A stretch of 64,000 nt of DNA from JAPOXR01 sp965199765 (GTDB lineage Bacteria; Pseudomonadota; Alphaproteobacteria; Rhodobacterales; Rhodobacteraceae): assembly GCA_965199765.1 (NCBI GenBank), contig CBDATC010000001.1:434001-498000 (forward strand). Direction: 5' to 3'. Position 1 is the stretch's first letter; each line of letters opens with the position of its first letter. This document shows positions 53,559-62,693 of this stretch, one piece after another. A program made the position numbers and the translations under genes. The notes below the pieces were generated by a model. It worked only from the letters and a program-made list of their open reading frames with translations. It was not told the origin of the DNA and made no database searches.

Positions 53559-54851
53559 TCAGGCAAATGCCAGTGAAGATTCATTGAGCGTTTTGGCCGC
53601 AGCCTCAGCCGCTTCCCGCGTCGCTTCAATGTCCTCATCCGTTATGGCCAAACTCGGATAGAATTTGCCGACTGGTTTGAGAATTCCATTTTTTCTGAAT
53701 GCAACGCTGAAGATATCGTAGAGATTGAAATCCCCTCTCTGACAATCTCGATAGTTTCGCATCGGGCCATCGGAAAAAACGACGTCGAACAGCACAGGCA
53801 CCCCAACAATCTGCCATGCGCGGTCAGTGTCCTTAAGACCGGCCTGCAGACCTTTGATGATCTTCCTGCCCGTTGTGTAAAACCCATCATAAGCACCCGG
53901 TCGACGGAGAATTTCAAGTGTCTTCAGACCCGCCACAGCTGCCACCGGGTTGCCTGAAAGGGTTCCGTAATGCAACAGAAATCCGTCAGCTGGCGCGGCG
54001 GCCTTATCAAAGTGACACATGAAGTCTTGGCGACCCGCAACCACTGCCAATGGGAATCCTCCGCCGACGATCTTTCCGAGTGTGCAGATATCGGGCACAA
54101 CTCCGTAACACTCTTGCGCCCCTCCATAGGCAAACCGAAAACCGGTTACGACTTCATCGAAAATCAATACAATGCCTCGCTTTGTGCATTCCTTTCGGAG
54201 ACCTTCCAGAAATCCCGGGATAGGCGAAAGCAGACGCTGAAAAGGCTCTACAATAATCGCCGCGATCTCGGTTCCGAATTCATCAAGCAGCGAGCGGGCA
54301 AATTCCAGATCATTGAATGGCGCCACCAGCACGTTGTTCTGCACGGCCTCTGTCAAACCAGCCGAATCTGGAACACCCCTTGGAAAATTCACCCTTTTGC
54401 TGGGAGCGAGACTTATATGCGCCTCTGGAAACATGCCATGAAAGCCGCCCTCAAACTTGACGATCTTATCTTTTCCGGTTGCAGCCCGCGCCAACCGCAC
54501 CGCATACATGTCGGCCTCCGTTCCCGATGCGAAAAACCGAACTTGCTCAGCGCATTCAACGGCTCGGCAAATTTCCTCTGCCAATTCCACACAATGCGGA
54601 TTATTGGTGAAAAAAGTCGTTCCGCGTGGTATCTGCTGCTGAACAGCCTCTAGAACCTCCGAATTCGAATGGCCTAAGACCATCGGCCCGGAACCGATCA
54701 GATAATCAACATATTCACACCCGTCAGCATCCCAAACGCGCGACCCCATGCCACGCTCGATACAAATGGTCGGATCATAATTTCCCAAACCAGCTCCCGG
54801 CATGACCTTCCGAGCGCGTTCATGCCAGCTTGAACATCGTGAATTTTCCAC
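53559..54851 (-). CDS. Class III aminotransferase, glutamate-1-semialdehyde-aminomutase-like
   Basis: This 430-residue PLP enzyme belongs to aminotransferase class III, with the GSA aminomutase/HemL layout: RARKVMPGAG, VDYLIGSGPMVLGHSN, RFFASGTEADMYAVRLARAATGKDKIVKFEGGFHG, LIFDEVVTGFRFA, and the PLP lysine in TLGKIVGGGFP. The start is GTG 54851, seven bases after an AAGGAG Shine-Dalgarno, giving the usual N terminus; an upstream TTG adds 18 unlikely residues. Not haem synthesis HemL here: it sits in a catabolic island beside mocDE and RdhA, so it probably removes an amino group from a catabolic intermediate. Confidence 0.82.
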   Translation of the reverse strand: MENSRCSSWHERARKVMPGAGLGNYDPTICIERGMGSRVWDADGCEYVDYLIGSGPMVLGHSNSEVLEAVQQQIPRGTTFFTNNPHCVELAEEICRAVECAEQVRFFASGTEADMYAVRLARAATGKDKIVKFEGGFHGMFPEAHISLAPSKRVNFPRGVPDSAGLTEAVQNNVLVAPFNDLEFARSLLDEFGTEIAAIIVEPFQRLLSPIPGFLEGLRKECTKRGIVLIFDEVVTGFRFAYGGAQECYGVVPDICTLGKIVGGGFPLAVVAGRQDFMCHFDKAAAPADGFLLHYGTLSGNPVAAVAGLKTLEILRRPGAYDGFYTTGRKIIKGLQAGLKDTDRAWQIVGVPVLFDVVFSDGPMRNYRDCQRGDFNLYDIFSVAFRKNGILKPVGKFYPSLAITDEDIEATREAAEAAAKTLNESSLAFA

Positions 54852-55087
54852 AGCACAGCTCCTTGAATTCAAACTTGGTCGGACTTGGCCGCTGAAGGCA
54901 GTCAATGCACGCCCTCACAAGTCGCCATACGCCATGAAAATGATTCGTCAAAAGAATTTTGTTCTCTGGGATCAAAAGCAAGAACAATAATTTCCCAGCG
55001 AAATGACTTTGAAAAGTTCCATCGTTCCCAAACTATGCGTCGGGTGACTAAACGCGCGCCAGCATGTCGAACCGGCAAATGAACCCT

Positions 55088-55957
55088 TTAGTATGTCAGA
55101 TGCCCAGATTGCGGTGCAAGCTCCGTCCGTATGAACTCCGCTGTTTCCAACTGTTCTTCGGTCAATGATTGGCGGATAATCTCTTTTTTTGCACCAGCCG
55201 CGTCATGACCTCCTTCCTCAGCAACACAGAACCAAACATAAGCCTGTAGATTGTCTTTCTCCACCACTATACCCTGCGAGTATAACCGGCCCAGCTTGTA
55301 TGCAGCCTCGATATGCAAGCTGCTTGCAGCTTCGTGAAACCACTTCAGCGCGCTTTCCTGACTGAATTGAACGATTTCTCCCTTTTCATAAATTAGACCC
55401 AGCTCATGCATTGCCGGCGCATTGCCGTGCTCCGCCGCCAGTTCAAGCCAGATCAAGCCTTCTTCTATATTGATTTCAACGCCTTGACCTCGCAAATTTG
55501 CCATGCCCAAAGCAAATTCCCCAAACGAATTTCCAAGATCAGCCGATTTCTTGAACCAATACCAAGCTTCCTTATAATCCACATCCACACCTTTGCCGTC
55601 GCGATACAGAACGCCAAGATTATATTGCGCCAAGGCATAATCCTGTTCAGCGGCCTTTCGGAACCAGTCTTCGGCTTGAACAAAATCCTGTTCAACGCCC
55701 AGCCCCTTGGCATACATGACACCGATATTCAGCTGTGACGCGGCATGGCCTTTCAGAGCCAGCGGCAGCCATTCGTCCGCCGCGCGTCCATAATTCTTGC
55801 TAGTGTATGCAGTCCATCCGTCCTGAAAATCCGCTTGAGCCTCGCCAGCGCACAACAAAGCAAACAAGCCCAAGCACGCAACGGCCCGCAGGAAATCTAT
55901 GCGGCAAACACCGAACCTTCTGCAATGGCTGGCAGCCGCCCGCCACCGAAATACCAT
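55088..55957 (-). CDS. Secreted Sel1-like repeat protein
   Basis: This protein of about 289 residues consists of Sel1 repeats (TPR-like), for example ASQLNIGVMYAKGLGV, AQYNLGVLYRDGKGVD, GEFALGMANLRGQGVE and AYKLGRLYSQGIVV. Residues just before the repeats include a hydrophobic stretch ending CAGEAQA, a signal or anchor segment. The ATG at 55957 is taken; an upstream start adds 21 residues. Such proteins act as scaffolds; no function is assignable. It lies between the aminotransferase and RdhA genes on the same strand. Confidence 0.8.
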   Translation of the reverse strand: MVFRWRAAASHCRRFGVCRIDFLRAVACLGLFALLCAGEAQADFQDGWTAYTSKNYGRAADEWLPLALKGHAASQLNIGVMYAKGLGVEQDFVQAEDWFRKAAEQDYALAQYNLGVLYRDGKGVDVDYKEAWYWFKKSADLGNSFGEFALGMANLRGQGVEINIEEGLIWLELAAEHGNAPAMHELGLIYEKGEIVQFSQESALKWFHEAASSLHIEAAYKLGRLYSQGIVVEKDNLQAYVWFCVAEEGGHDAAGAKKEIIRQSLTEEQLETAEFIRTELAPQSGHLTY

Positions 55958-56157
55958 ATTCAAGATTCTCTCAGAGTCACGCAATTGTCTGTCAGCAACA
56001 ATTCGGCACCACCCATTCATAATCTCGGATGCTTCCAGCTATTGCACATACTAAGCTGAGATTGGATGCGGATTTCAAGCGCTTCGGCATGGAATTTAAG
56101 AAGTGTTGTCGCCGCCGAAAGCTTATGGAATCAGCCGGTCCAACACATCCCGCATAA

Positions 56158-59100
56158 TCATAGATCGATCCGGATCTTGCCATGCGCCTTCTCTGCCCTC
56201 GAACAGCAAAGCAGCATCCTTTCTTCACGTTCCTTCCTTGATAACACATAGTCCCGATGGTCCACTTCACCGTCCATGTATTGGACCGAACACACGCCGC
56301 ACAAACCATCTGAACACTTTGTGTCAACCGGGAAACCTGCCGCTGACAGTGCATCAATGGCGCTCTGATCTGCACCAACCGAAACAACGGATCCGCTTCG
56401 CGTCAGTTCCAGCGTGAACGGGAAATTCTCTCTCTCCGGCTGTTCAGGAACCGAAAAATATTCGCGCGACAGAGCATCCTCGGGCCAAGATTTGGCTGAT
56501 GCCATGTCAAACACAGCATCCATATATCGGTCGCCACCACAGGCATAAAGCCGCATTCCGCTCCGAAATTCGGGGATCAATTCAGCAAAATCTGCCCTGC
56601 CAGACTCTTTCGAGCAATGAAAAAAGACCTTGTCCGACCAGGGAGTCGCTTTCAATTCACCGGCAAAGCCGAACTGTTTCTCAGTTTTCGCGCTGCAATG
56701 CATAAGAAATGGACGTTCCAGCGCGTGGAGCCTGTGAGCCATCGCCATGAGTGGAGTGACTCCGATTCCTCCGGCCATCAGCAATGTGAATTCCGCATTC
56801 TCATCCATTGGAAAATGATTTCTTGGCGCCGAAATGAACACCTTCCGGCCTTCACGGAATATTCTCCACAATAAATCCGAACCTCCTCGGCCTTCGGTTT
56901 CGCGCAATACTCCAACGACATATTTTGATACATCCGCTGGATCTCCCGCCAGCGAAAACTGACGTTCATATTCAGGCGCAACAACAATATCCACATGTGC
57001 GCCCGCTTCAAACGGCGGCAATTTCTTTCCAGGAAGCGGTTGGAATTCAAACCGCGCAACAGTGTCCGATAGATTTTCGCGTTTGACCAGCTTAACCGGA
57101 AAAACCGGAGGCGGCCCATCAGCCAGCGACCAAACCGGAGCGAGGCCGACCGTATCGCCGCTTTCGAGTCTTCGCTTGTAATCGGCAGCGGTCAGCATTG
57201 AGCGGTAGCGCGTAATTCCCTGCTCACGGTCCAGCGGCTGAACCACGGGAAATGGAGCCGGCATCACATCCGCCGGATAGACCGCCAGAGTCTGATCTTC
57301 GTATCTGATATCCAGATTGACATTCAATCCTCGTTCGTTGGTCGCACCGGCGCGGACATACCGACCGGTTTTCCTGTCGAGTTCTATATCCCACCACCAT
57401 TTCTTGATGGGATTAATTTTTCCGCGTCCAAGCCGGTCATCCAGCTTTGCCAGCATCTTTGCGGAATTCGGCATATTCATAGCCATCCACCTGAATGACG
57501 CATCGGAGAATAACCCTTCCAAATTCCAAGGACAGGTCTTCATGCAGCGCCCGCACATTCCGCCGGCGGCATTCGTCAGTCGGTAGCGCGCGCACTTCTC
57601 CGCGTCTGACTTCCAGATTTCATACCCGTTGTACATAAGCTTTGGACCGGCGGTGATTGCGCCCGATGGACATTCACGGGCACATTTGTTGCAGGACTCG
57701 CAAAAATTCTGCAGACCAAAGTCTATCGGTCGATCATAGCTCATCGGCATGGAAGTGGTTACCACACCAGACTTCAGCCGCGGTCCCAAAAAGGGATTCA
57801 AAATGACTTCGCCGATCCTGCTGACTTCGCCCAGGCCTGAAAGCAGCAATAGCGGCGGTTGAAGGACATCACTATCGAGCACTGAATGCACGCGCGCGGA
57901 ATAGCCGAGTCGCCTGATCTGCTCTGCAACCACGCCTCCGATCAATGAAAACCGCAGATAAGCGCGCATTGATTGAGCAACCGAAATCCAATCATCGCCG
58001 GAGGCTCCGTCCATGGTCTCGTAACCTTGGTCATAGAGCATTGAAATCGCATTATCATGATACGGCTTGATCGGGTTCCCACCCGCGTTATGCGAATAAT
58101 ACACCCAATCCGGCGCCTCTGATAGACCAACCGCATCCGTCGCCAAGTAATAGGACATCGCTTTGATGTTTTCGGCGTTGTTCCGGGGATCGGCAACCGA
58201 GGCGGAAACAGGACCGCGCGCATCGCCGAATTGCAGAAGCAGCAGCGCTCCCAGCGCGCGTCGTGCGCATCCGCCTATGGGACTTTTCATCACATAGTGT
58301 GCGCCTTTGGCTGCCTCTTGCACCGATTTGCCCATGTCTCCGAACAGCGCGCGCGCAAAAAAATCCGCCCGCTTGGGGAAACGCGGAACCCGCTCTGGGT
58401 CGATAAAGGTTGTCGGCGCATCCACTCGCTTGATCGACTCGAATGGATGAGGTCCCAGTCTGAATTCACGATGCGCAAACGGCACAGCAGTGGAGGCCCG
58501 GCGATCTGTACCTACTCCTAAACGCCATTTTGGGCCATGCGCACGATTTCCATTTTGTCCGGCATTCTTTGACAGCGGCAGATCTGGAGTCAGTTCAAGG
58601 GAAGTTGTTACAGCCGCAAGCCCGAATCGTTCCGCTACAAAAGCATTCTTCACCCGTCCGCGAACGATGCCGCACAGCCCTGCCGAAACCGCCAGCTTCC
58701 GCAGATCGACTTCTGAAGTCGTCGCAGTATGAGATCTGGCGGAAAATCCTAGCATGCGCAGATAGCTCGCCATGACGACAGCGGCGTTCGCTGTCAGCAG
58801 CGCCGCCCGTTCCGCTTGCGTACCGCATATCCAATCCGTTCCCTTTTCGCCGGGGTCCGGGTCACGCGTGTACTCGACCAGCATTACAATCGCGTAGTCA
58901 TGGTTATCTATGGGACCTAACTTCTGGCGGGCCGCGGCCAAGGTGTCTGCGTAAATTGCGTCAACTCCCGCAGCATAGGTTACGGGCTGCCCTTCTTCCA
59001 ATTCTTGCCGGATGCCGTCGATCATTGGGTTTCGACGGGAATGCTTTAAGAAGTGGCACTGTTTGAGTTGAGCAATGCCAACCATGGATGCATCAAAATA

Positions 59101-59373
59101 ATAGCTGGCAGCCTTGAAATGGCACGATCTCTCGGACGGATCCGACGGAATCTCCGCCTCATGCGGACCAACCGCTCCATCTCTGACGGTGTCGAGCATA
59201 GCAAGAAATCGTGCAATCGCATGAGCAACCGATTCTTGGGAATGTTTAGAAAAATCCAAAGCGGATTCGGGTTGGATGTCTTGCAGCCTCGGTTCTTCGG
59301 CTGTTCGCGCGAGTTTTTCCAAAGGAAACGGCCCCATGTGAAATGGCCGGTTACGGTTAGAGAAATACTTCAT
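56158..59373 (-). CDS. Fused catabolic reductive dehalogenase (RdhA) with FMN/NAD(P)H/2Fe-2S reductase
   Basis: This 1071-residue protein has the RdhA core followed by a VanB/PDR-type reductase. Residues about 1-540 are two related cobalamin-binding-like modules (each with an SYY motif, a later YAIVML- or NAISML-type segment and an LGFSAR/LGYSAR stretch), then LSGLGEVSRIGEVILNPFLG. Two [4Fe-4S] sets follow: Cys558/561/564/568 and Cys594/607/610/614. Then come FMN/NAD domains (RQFSLAG near 804, GGIGVTP near 868) and a C-terminal [2Fe-2S] ferredoxin (Cys1020/1025/1028 and 1056 or 1057). No Tat signal and no rdhB, so cytosolic and catabolic, as in BhbA/NpRdhA-type enzymes. The usual role is reductive removal of halogen from an aromatic ring. 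It is divergent from an Lrp-type gene. Confidence 0.88.
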   Translation of the reverse strand: MKYFSNRNRPFHMGPFPLEKLARTAEEPRLQDIQPESALDFSKHSQESVAHAIARFLAMLDTVRDGAVGPHEAEIPSDPSERSCHFKAASYYFDASMVGIAQLKQCHFLKHSRRNPMIDGIRQELEEGQPVTYAAGVDAIYADTLAAARQKLGPIDNHDYAIVMLVEYTRDPDPGEKGTDWICGTQAERAALLTANAAVVMASYLRMLGFSARSHTATTSEVDLRKLAVSAGLCGIVRGRVKNAFVAERFGLAAVTTSLELTPDLPLSKNAGQNGNRAHGPKWRLGVGTDRRASTAVPFAHREFRLGPHPFESIKRVDAPTTFIDPERVPRFPKRADFFARALFGDMGKSVQEAAKGAHYVMKSPIGGCARRALGALLLLQFGDARGPVSASVADPRNNAENIKAMSYYLATDAVGLSEAPDWVYYSHNAGGNPIKPYHDNAISMLYDQGYETMDGASGDDWISVAQSMRAYLRFSLIGGVVAEQIRRLGYSARVHSVLDSDVLQPPLLLLSGLGEVSRIGEVILNPFLGPRLKSGVVTTSMPMSYDRPIDFGLQNFCESCNKCARECPSGAITAGPKLMYNGYEIWKSDAEKCARYRLTNAAGGMCGRCMKTCPWNLEGLFSDASFRWMAMNMPNSAKMLAKLDDRLGRGKINPIKKWWWDIELDRKTGRYVRAGATNERGLNVNLDIRYEDQTLAVYPADVMPAPFPVVQPLDREQGITRYRSMLTAADYKRRLESGDTVGLAPVWSLADGPPPVFPVKLVKRENLSDTVARFEFQPLPGKKLPPFEAGAHVDIVVAPEYERQFSLAGDPADVSKYVVGVLRETEGRGGSDLLWRIFREGRKVFISAPRNHFPMDENAEFTLLMAGGIGVTPLMAMAHRLHALERPFLMHCSAKTEKQFGFAGELKATPWSDKVFFHCSKESGRADFAELIPEFRSGMRLYACGGDRYMDAVFDMASAKSWPEDALSREYFSVPEQPERENFPFTLELTRSGSVVSVGADQSAIDALSAAGFPVDTKCSDGLCGVCSVQYMDGEVDHRDYVLSRKEREERMLLCCSRAEKAHGKIRIDL

Positions 59374-59570
59374 CTGCTCAAGCCAGCTCCATTTCTGACC
59401 GTTTGCCTTCTGCCCATGTGAAAGGACCGCTGACGGGTATGCGGTACACTAGCCGCAAGCGGCAACGCAATCAATGCGGCGCCCTTCCGCTCATTTGCTC
59501 GCTGACCGCAAAGTGCAAAAATTTCTTGCGATTCCTTTTGTTTTTGAATAAATTTCATACCTCACAGTAA

Positions 59571-59593
59571 ATTTTGTAAAATGTTTACGAAAT
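59571..59593. promoter_or_regulatory. Near-perfect palindrome overlapping lrp start
   Basis: Arms ATTTTGTAAA (59571-59580) and TTTACGAAAT (59584-59593) flank three bases; nine of ten arm positions pair. It overlaps the lrp ATG and takes the place of any Shine-Dalgarno, which is absent. A weaker palindrome (GCAAAAATTTCTTGC, 59515-59529) lies 60 bases upstream toward rdhA. These are plausible binding sites of the Lrp-type protein itself. Confidence 0.55.
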
Positions 59594-60056
59594 GTTAACA
59601 AGAACCGACCAATTAATCTTGTCAACACTGCAGAACAACGCCGAATTGACAGCGCACCAACTTGGGCAGACTCTGGATCTCTCGCCTTCGCAAGCGCATC
59701 GCAGACGGCAACGGCTGGAATCCGAAGGATATATTTCGGAAATCACTGCGAAGCTGGATCCGGTGCGCGTTGGCTTGGTTATCCAAGCCTTCCTGTTCGT
59801 TACCGTTGATTTGAATGGCTCGAAATCCTCGGAACCACTTGTGCGGCTCATCCATTCTTTGCCGCAAATCGTCGGAGCCTGGAACCTGACTGGAGATGCC
59901 GGCTACCTGCTGCGTGTCTTTTGCCGGGAGTTGTCGGATCTTCAGCATCTGGTCCACGATGTCCTGCTGTGTCATGAAAGCGTCGCACGAGTTCAAAGCC
60001 ATATTGTGATGGACCAGTCGAAGCAGGACTCTCCGCTGCCGGTCAGTGAGCGCTGA
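59592..60056 (+). CDS. Lrp/AsnC-family transcriptional regulator
   Basis: This 154-residue regulator has an N-terminal winged helix-turn-helix (LTRTDQLILSTLQNNAELTA, then LDLSPSQAHRRRQRLESEGYI) and a C-terminal RAM-type ligand-binding domain (LVIQAFLFVTVDLNG and GAWNLTGDAGYLLRVFC). It is divergent from rdhA, and a palindrome overlaps its start, so control of rdhA and itself is likely. The antiporter gene follows within 3 bases of its stop. Lrp proteins usually sense amino acids. Confidence 0.9.
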   Translation: MLTRTDQLILSTLQNNAELTAHQLGQTLDLSPSQAHRRRQRLESEGYISEITAKLDPVRVGLVIQAFLFVTVDLNGSKSSEPLVRLIHSLPQIVGAWNLTGDAGYLLRVFCRELSDLQHLVHDVLLCHESVARVQSHIVMDQSKQDSPLPVSER

Positions 60057-60059
60057 TTG

Positions 60060-62033
60060 ATGGACAGTTTTCTCATCTTAGGAACAATCTTCCTCGCCGC
60101 AGCAGTCATCGCGGTTCCAATCGCCCGCCGCGCTGGCCTCGGTTCGGTTCTCGGATATCTTTTAGCCGGAATCGTCATCGGTCAGATCACCGGTCTGATC
60201 GGGCACGGTTCGGAAGAAATCATCGAATTCGCAGAATTCGGCGTGGTTATGCTGTTGTTTGTTATCGGTTTGGAGATTCAGCCCAAAACACTGTGGGAGC
60301 TGCGGCACAAACTCATTGGCCTTGGTGGATTGCAGCTTGGACTTACAACCTCGGCCATCACGGTTGCCGGAAACTTTCTGGGCCTTGCCTGGCCAACAGC
60401 CTTGGCAGTCGGAATGACCTTGGCCCTGTCCTCGACTGCAATGGTGCTGCAAACGCTCTCTGAAAAGGGGTTAACTCAAACCAGCGGTGGACGGTCATCA
60501 CTTTCGGTCCTGCTGACGCAGGACATAGCGGTTATACCGATGCTTGTGATCATCCCCTTTCTTGCCCTGTCAAACACCGGCCCTATGGTCGGATATGCCG
60601 AAACCGCGGCGCAGGCAGGCGAATCCACTGATCATGTCCACACACTGATTGAAAACCTTCCCGGCTGGGGTGTTGCACTCGTCATGCTAGGATCGATCAT
60701 TTTCATAATCGCTGGCGGTCAATTTCTTGTTCGGCCATTTTTTCGCTACATCACGACAGCGCGTCTCATGGAAGTATCGACGGCTGCGACGCTGCTGATT
60801 GTCGTCGGCACAGCGCTTCTAATGGAATTGGTCGGGCTCTCCGCGGCGCTCGGAACCTTTCTTGCCGGCGTCGTTCTGGCGAACTCTGAATTTCGGCATG
60901 AAATGGAATCCAACATTGAGCCGTTCAAAGGTCTGCTCCTCGGTCTGTTCTTCTTGATGGTCGGAGCCAGCATGAACCTGAAGCTTCTGGCCTCGAATTT
61001 TTTGATTGTCGGGGGAATCACGGTTGGGCTGATCGCCATCAAATTCATTCTTCTTTACGGGCTTACCCTGATTTTTTCAATTAAGGGCCGAGACCGCTGG
61101 CTTTTTACTCTCGGATTGGCCCAAGCCGGTGAATTCGGATTGGTTCTGATCAGTTTCATGTCGCAGACCAGCGTCATCACACCCGATTTGTCCGAAATGC
61201 TCCTGCTTATTGTTGCGCTGTCCATGATTCTTACTCCGGCGCTGTTCATTGGTTATGATTTTTTGGCCCGACGCATAGGTGATCCTGTTGATCGCGCGGT
61301 CAATGAAGATGTCAACAGCGAAGGTCCGATCATAATTGCCGGTATCGGACGCTTCGGTCAAGTGGTCAATCAGCTGCTGATCGCCAACGGCCACCGCACG
61401 ACTGTGCTTGATGCCGATATGAAAGCCATCACTCGGCTTCGCAAGGTGGGTGTCAAGGCTTTTCTCGGGGATCCGACGCGCCCCGAAATGCTTCAAGCTG
61501 CCGGATTGAGCAGTGCCGAAGCCTTGGTAGTGGCAATCGACAACGCGGAAAACACAACGAAAATTGTGAATAATGCACGGCGTCAGCGACCTGAAATATT
61601 CATTGTCGCCAGAGCCCATGACCGTGTTCATGCGTTCATTTTGTATCAGGCAGGAGCGAATGGGATTGTGCGTGAGACCTTCGATAGCTCTCTCCGTGCA
61701 GGACGATATGTCTTGCAGAAACTCGGCACCAATGAGGACGAAGCACATCGCCTGACAAGGGCATTCTACCAATTTGACAGAGCCGCGACACGCGAGCTTG
61801 CGCTGGTTTGGGATCCTGACATTCCAACCGAAGAAAATGAATCCTATCTGAATAAGATTCGTGAACTCAACAGCGAAATTGATTTGGGAATCCGAGGCTC
61901 CGAAATTGATTTTTCGGGCATTGGCAGCGAAACAATTGCGGAAATGACCGATCAGACCACTGCGGGTGAAGATGCGGAAGACGGGTCAAATCAGTCTCCT
62001 GATAATGCAAAAGCTTCTGCAAACACCTCGTGA
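60060..62033 (+). CDS. Kef-type CPA2 K+/H+ antiporter with RCK domain
   Basis: This 657-residue membrane protein has an N-terminal Na+/H+ exchanger (CPA2) domain with about twelve helices (for example RRAGLGSVLGYLLAGIVIG and ALSSTAMVLQTLSEKGL) and a C-terminal TrkA-N NAD-binding domain (IIIAGIGRFGQVVNQLLIANG, near residue 425). This is the KefB/KefC/YbaL group, protecting against electrophiles or changing pH. A TTG sits directly before the ATG; I use ATG 60060. The acidic tail beyond residue 600 is unstructured. It is likely co-transcribed with the regulator. Confidence 0.9.
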   Translation: MDSFLILGTIFLAAAVIAVPIARRAGLGSVLGYLLAGIVIGQITGLIGHGSEEIIEFAEFGVVMLLFVIGLEIQPKTLWELRHKLIGLGGLQLGLTTSAITVAGNFLGLAWPTALAVGMTLALSSTAMVLQTLSEKGLTQTSGGRSSLSVLLTQDIAVIPMLVIIPFLALSNTGPMVGYAETAAQAGESTDHVHTLIENLPGWGVALVMLGSIIFIIAGGQFLVRPFFRYITTARLMEVSTAATLLIVVGTALLMELVGLSAALGTFLAGVVLANSEFRHEMESNIEPFKGLLLGLFFLMVGASMNLKLLASNFLIVGGITVGLIAIKFILLYGLTLIFSIKGRDRWLFTLGLAQAGEFGLVLISFMSQTSVITPDLSEMLLLIVALSMILTPALFIGYDFLARRIGDPVDRAVNEDVNSEGPIIIAGIGRFGQVVNQLLIANGHRTTVLDADMKAITRLRKVGVKAFLGDPTRPEMLQAAGLSSAEALVVAIDNAENTTKIVNNARRQRPEIFIVARAHDRVHAFILYQAGANGIVRETFDSSLRAGRYVLQKLGTNEDEAHRLTRAFYQFDRAATRELALVWDPDIPTEENESYLNKIRELNSEIDLGIRGSEIDFSGIGSETIAEMTDQTTAGEDAEDGSNQSPDNAKASANTS

Positions 62034-62693
62034 CCGTACGAACAGGATGTTTATCTGAAAGCGGAATCTTTCCTCAGCTGAGCTGCTAACCATTCCAGTA
62101 GCCGATACCCAGCATAAGGCTCGCGCCACAAGACAGCAATTTGTCAGCATCACAATGGAACGAAGCGCCTTCGATATAAGTTTGGACATTGTCGTTGCCC
62201 ACCTCCGCAAAAGTGTCATGGGTGGACAGTTTGCTGAAAGACGGTCCTGCTCTGCAATGTGAGAGCCGCACAGTTTCTTGACAGCCAAGCATGACAGTAA
62301 ACACAAGGAATTGAATTCAATATCGGTTTGAGCGCCTTTAAGCGGTTATCAAGAGTTTTGACCGGTTCATGTGCCGGAAAGCCGCCGATCACTTTGTTTG
62401 TCCACGCTTCATGCACATGTGACGCTGAGACCGCTTCTGGCCCAGACGATGATCAATCGCGTCGACAAACCACGATTTGCTTATGAATTCTGGAGCAGCA
62501 TCGCACAGTGCGAACATTCCGATGCAACAAAATCTCACGCACAACAGCCAACCCGGAAGTGCGGGGGGTTGAATTTCCGAAATTGAACGTCAGCGGTCCG
62601 GAATTTTTGCACCGAACCACATCGTGAAGGCATCGCGCAGAGAGGAGAACTAATGGACATTGCCAGCTTTTCCCTTTGCCCAGCTTCATAATT
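62034..62693. other. Interval with decayed aminotransferase fragment
   Basis: About 660 bases without an intact gene lie between the antiporter stop and the stop of the class IV aminotransferase. The left part holds the remnant listed at 62035-62223; the rest shows no recognisable feature. Confidence 0.5.
62035..62223 (-). pseudogene. Decayed N-terminal copy of class IV aminotransferase
   Basis: One frame (62223 down to stop at 62086) reads HDTFAEVGNDNVQTYIEG, later LMLGIGYWNG, which lines up with the start of the intact neighbour (HDSVADARNDDILIYIDG and later FMLGDGVWEG). Past the stop the similarity continues in another frame as GKIPLSDKHPVR against the neighbour's GKIPFLNEHLNR. A stop, a frameshift and the missing remainder mark a decayed partial duplication. 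Confidence 0.7.
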
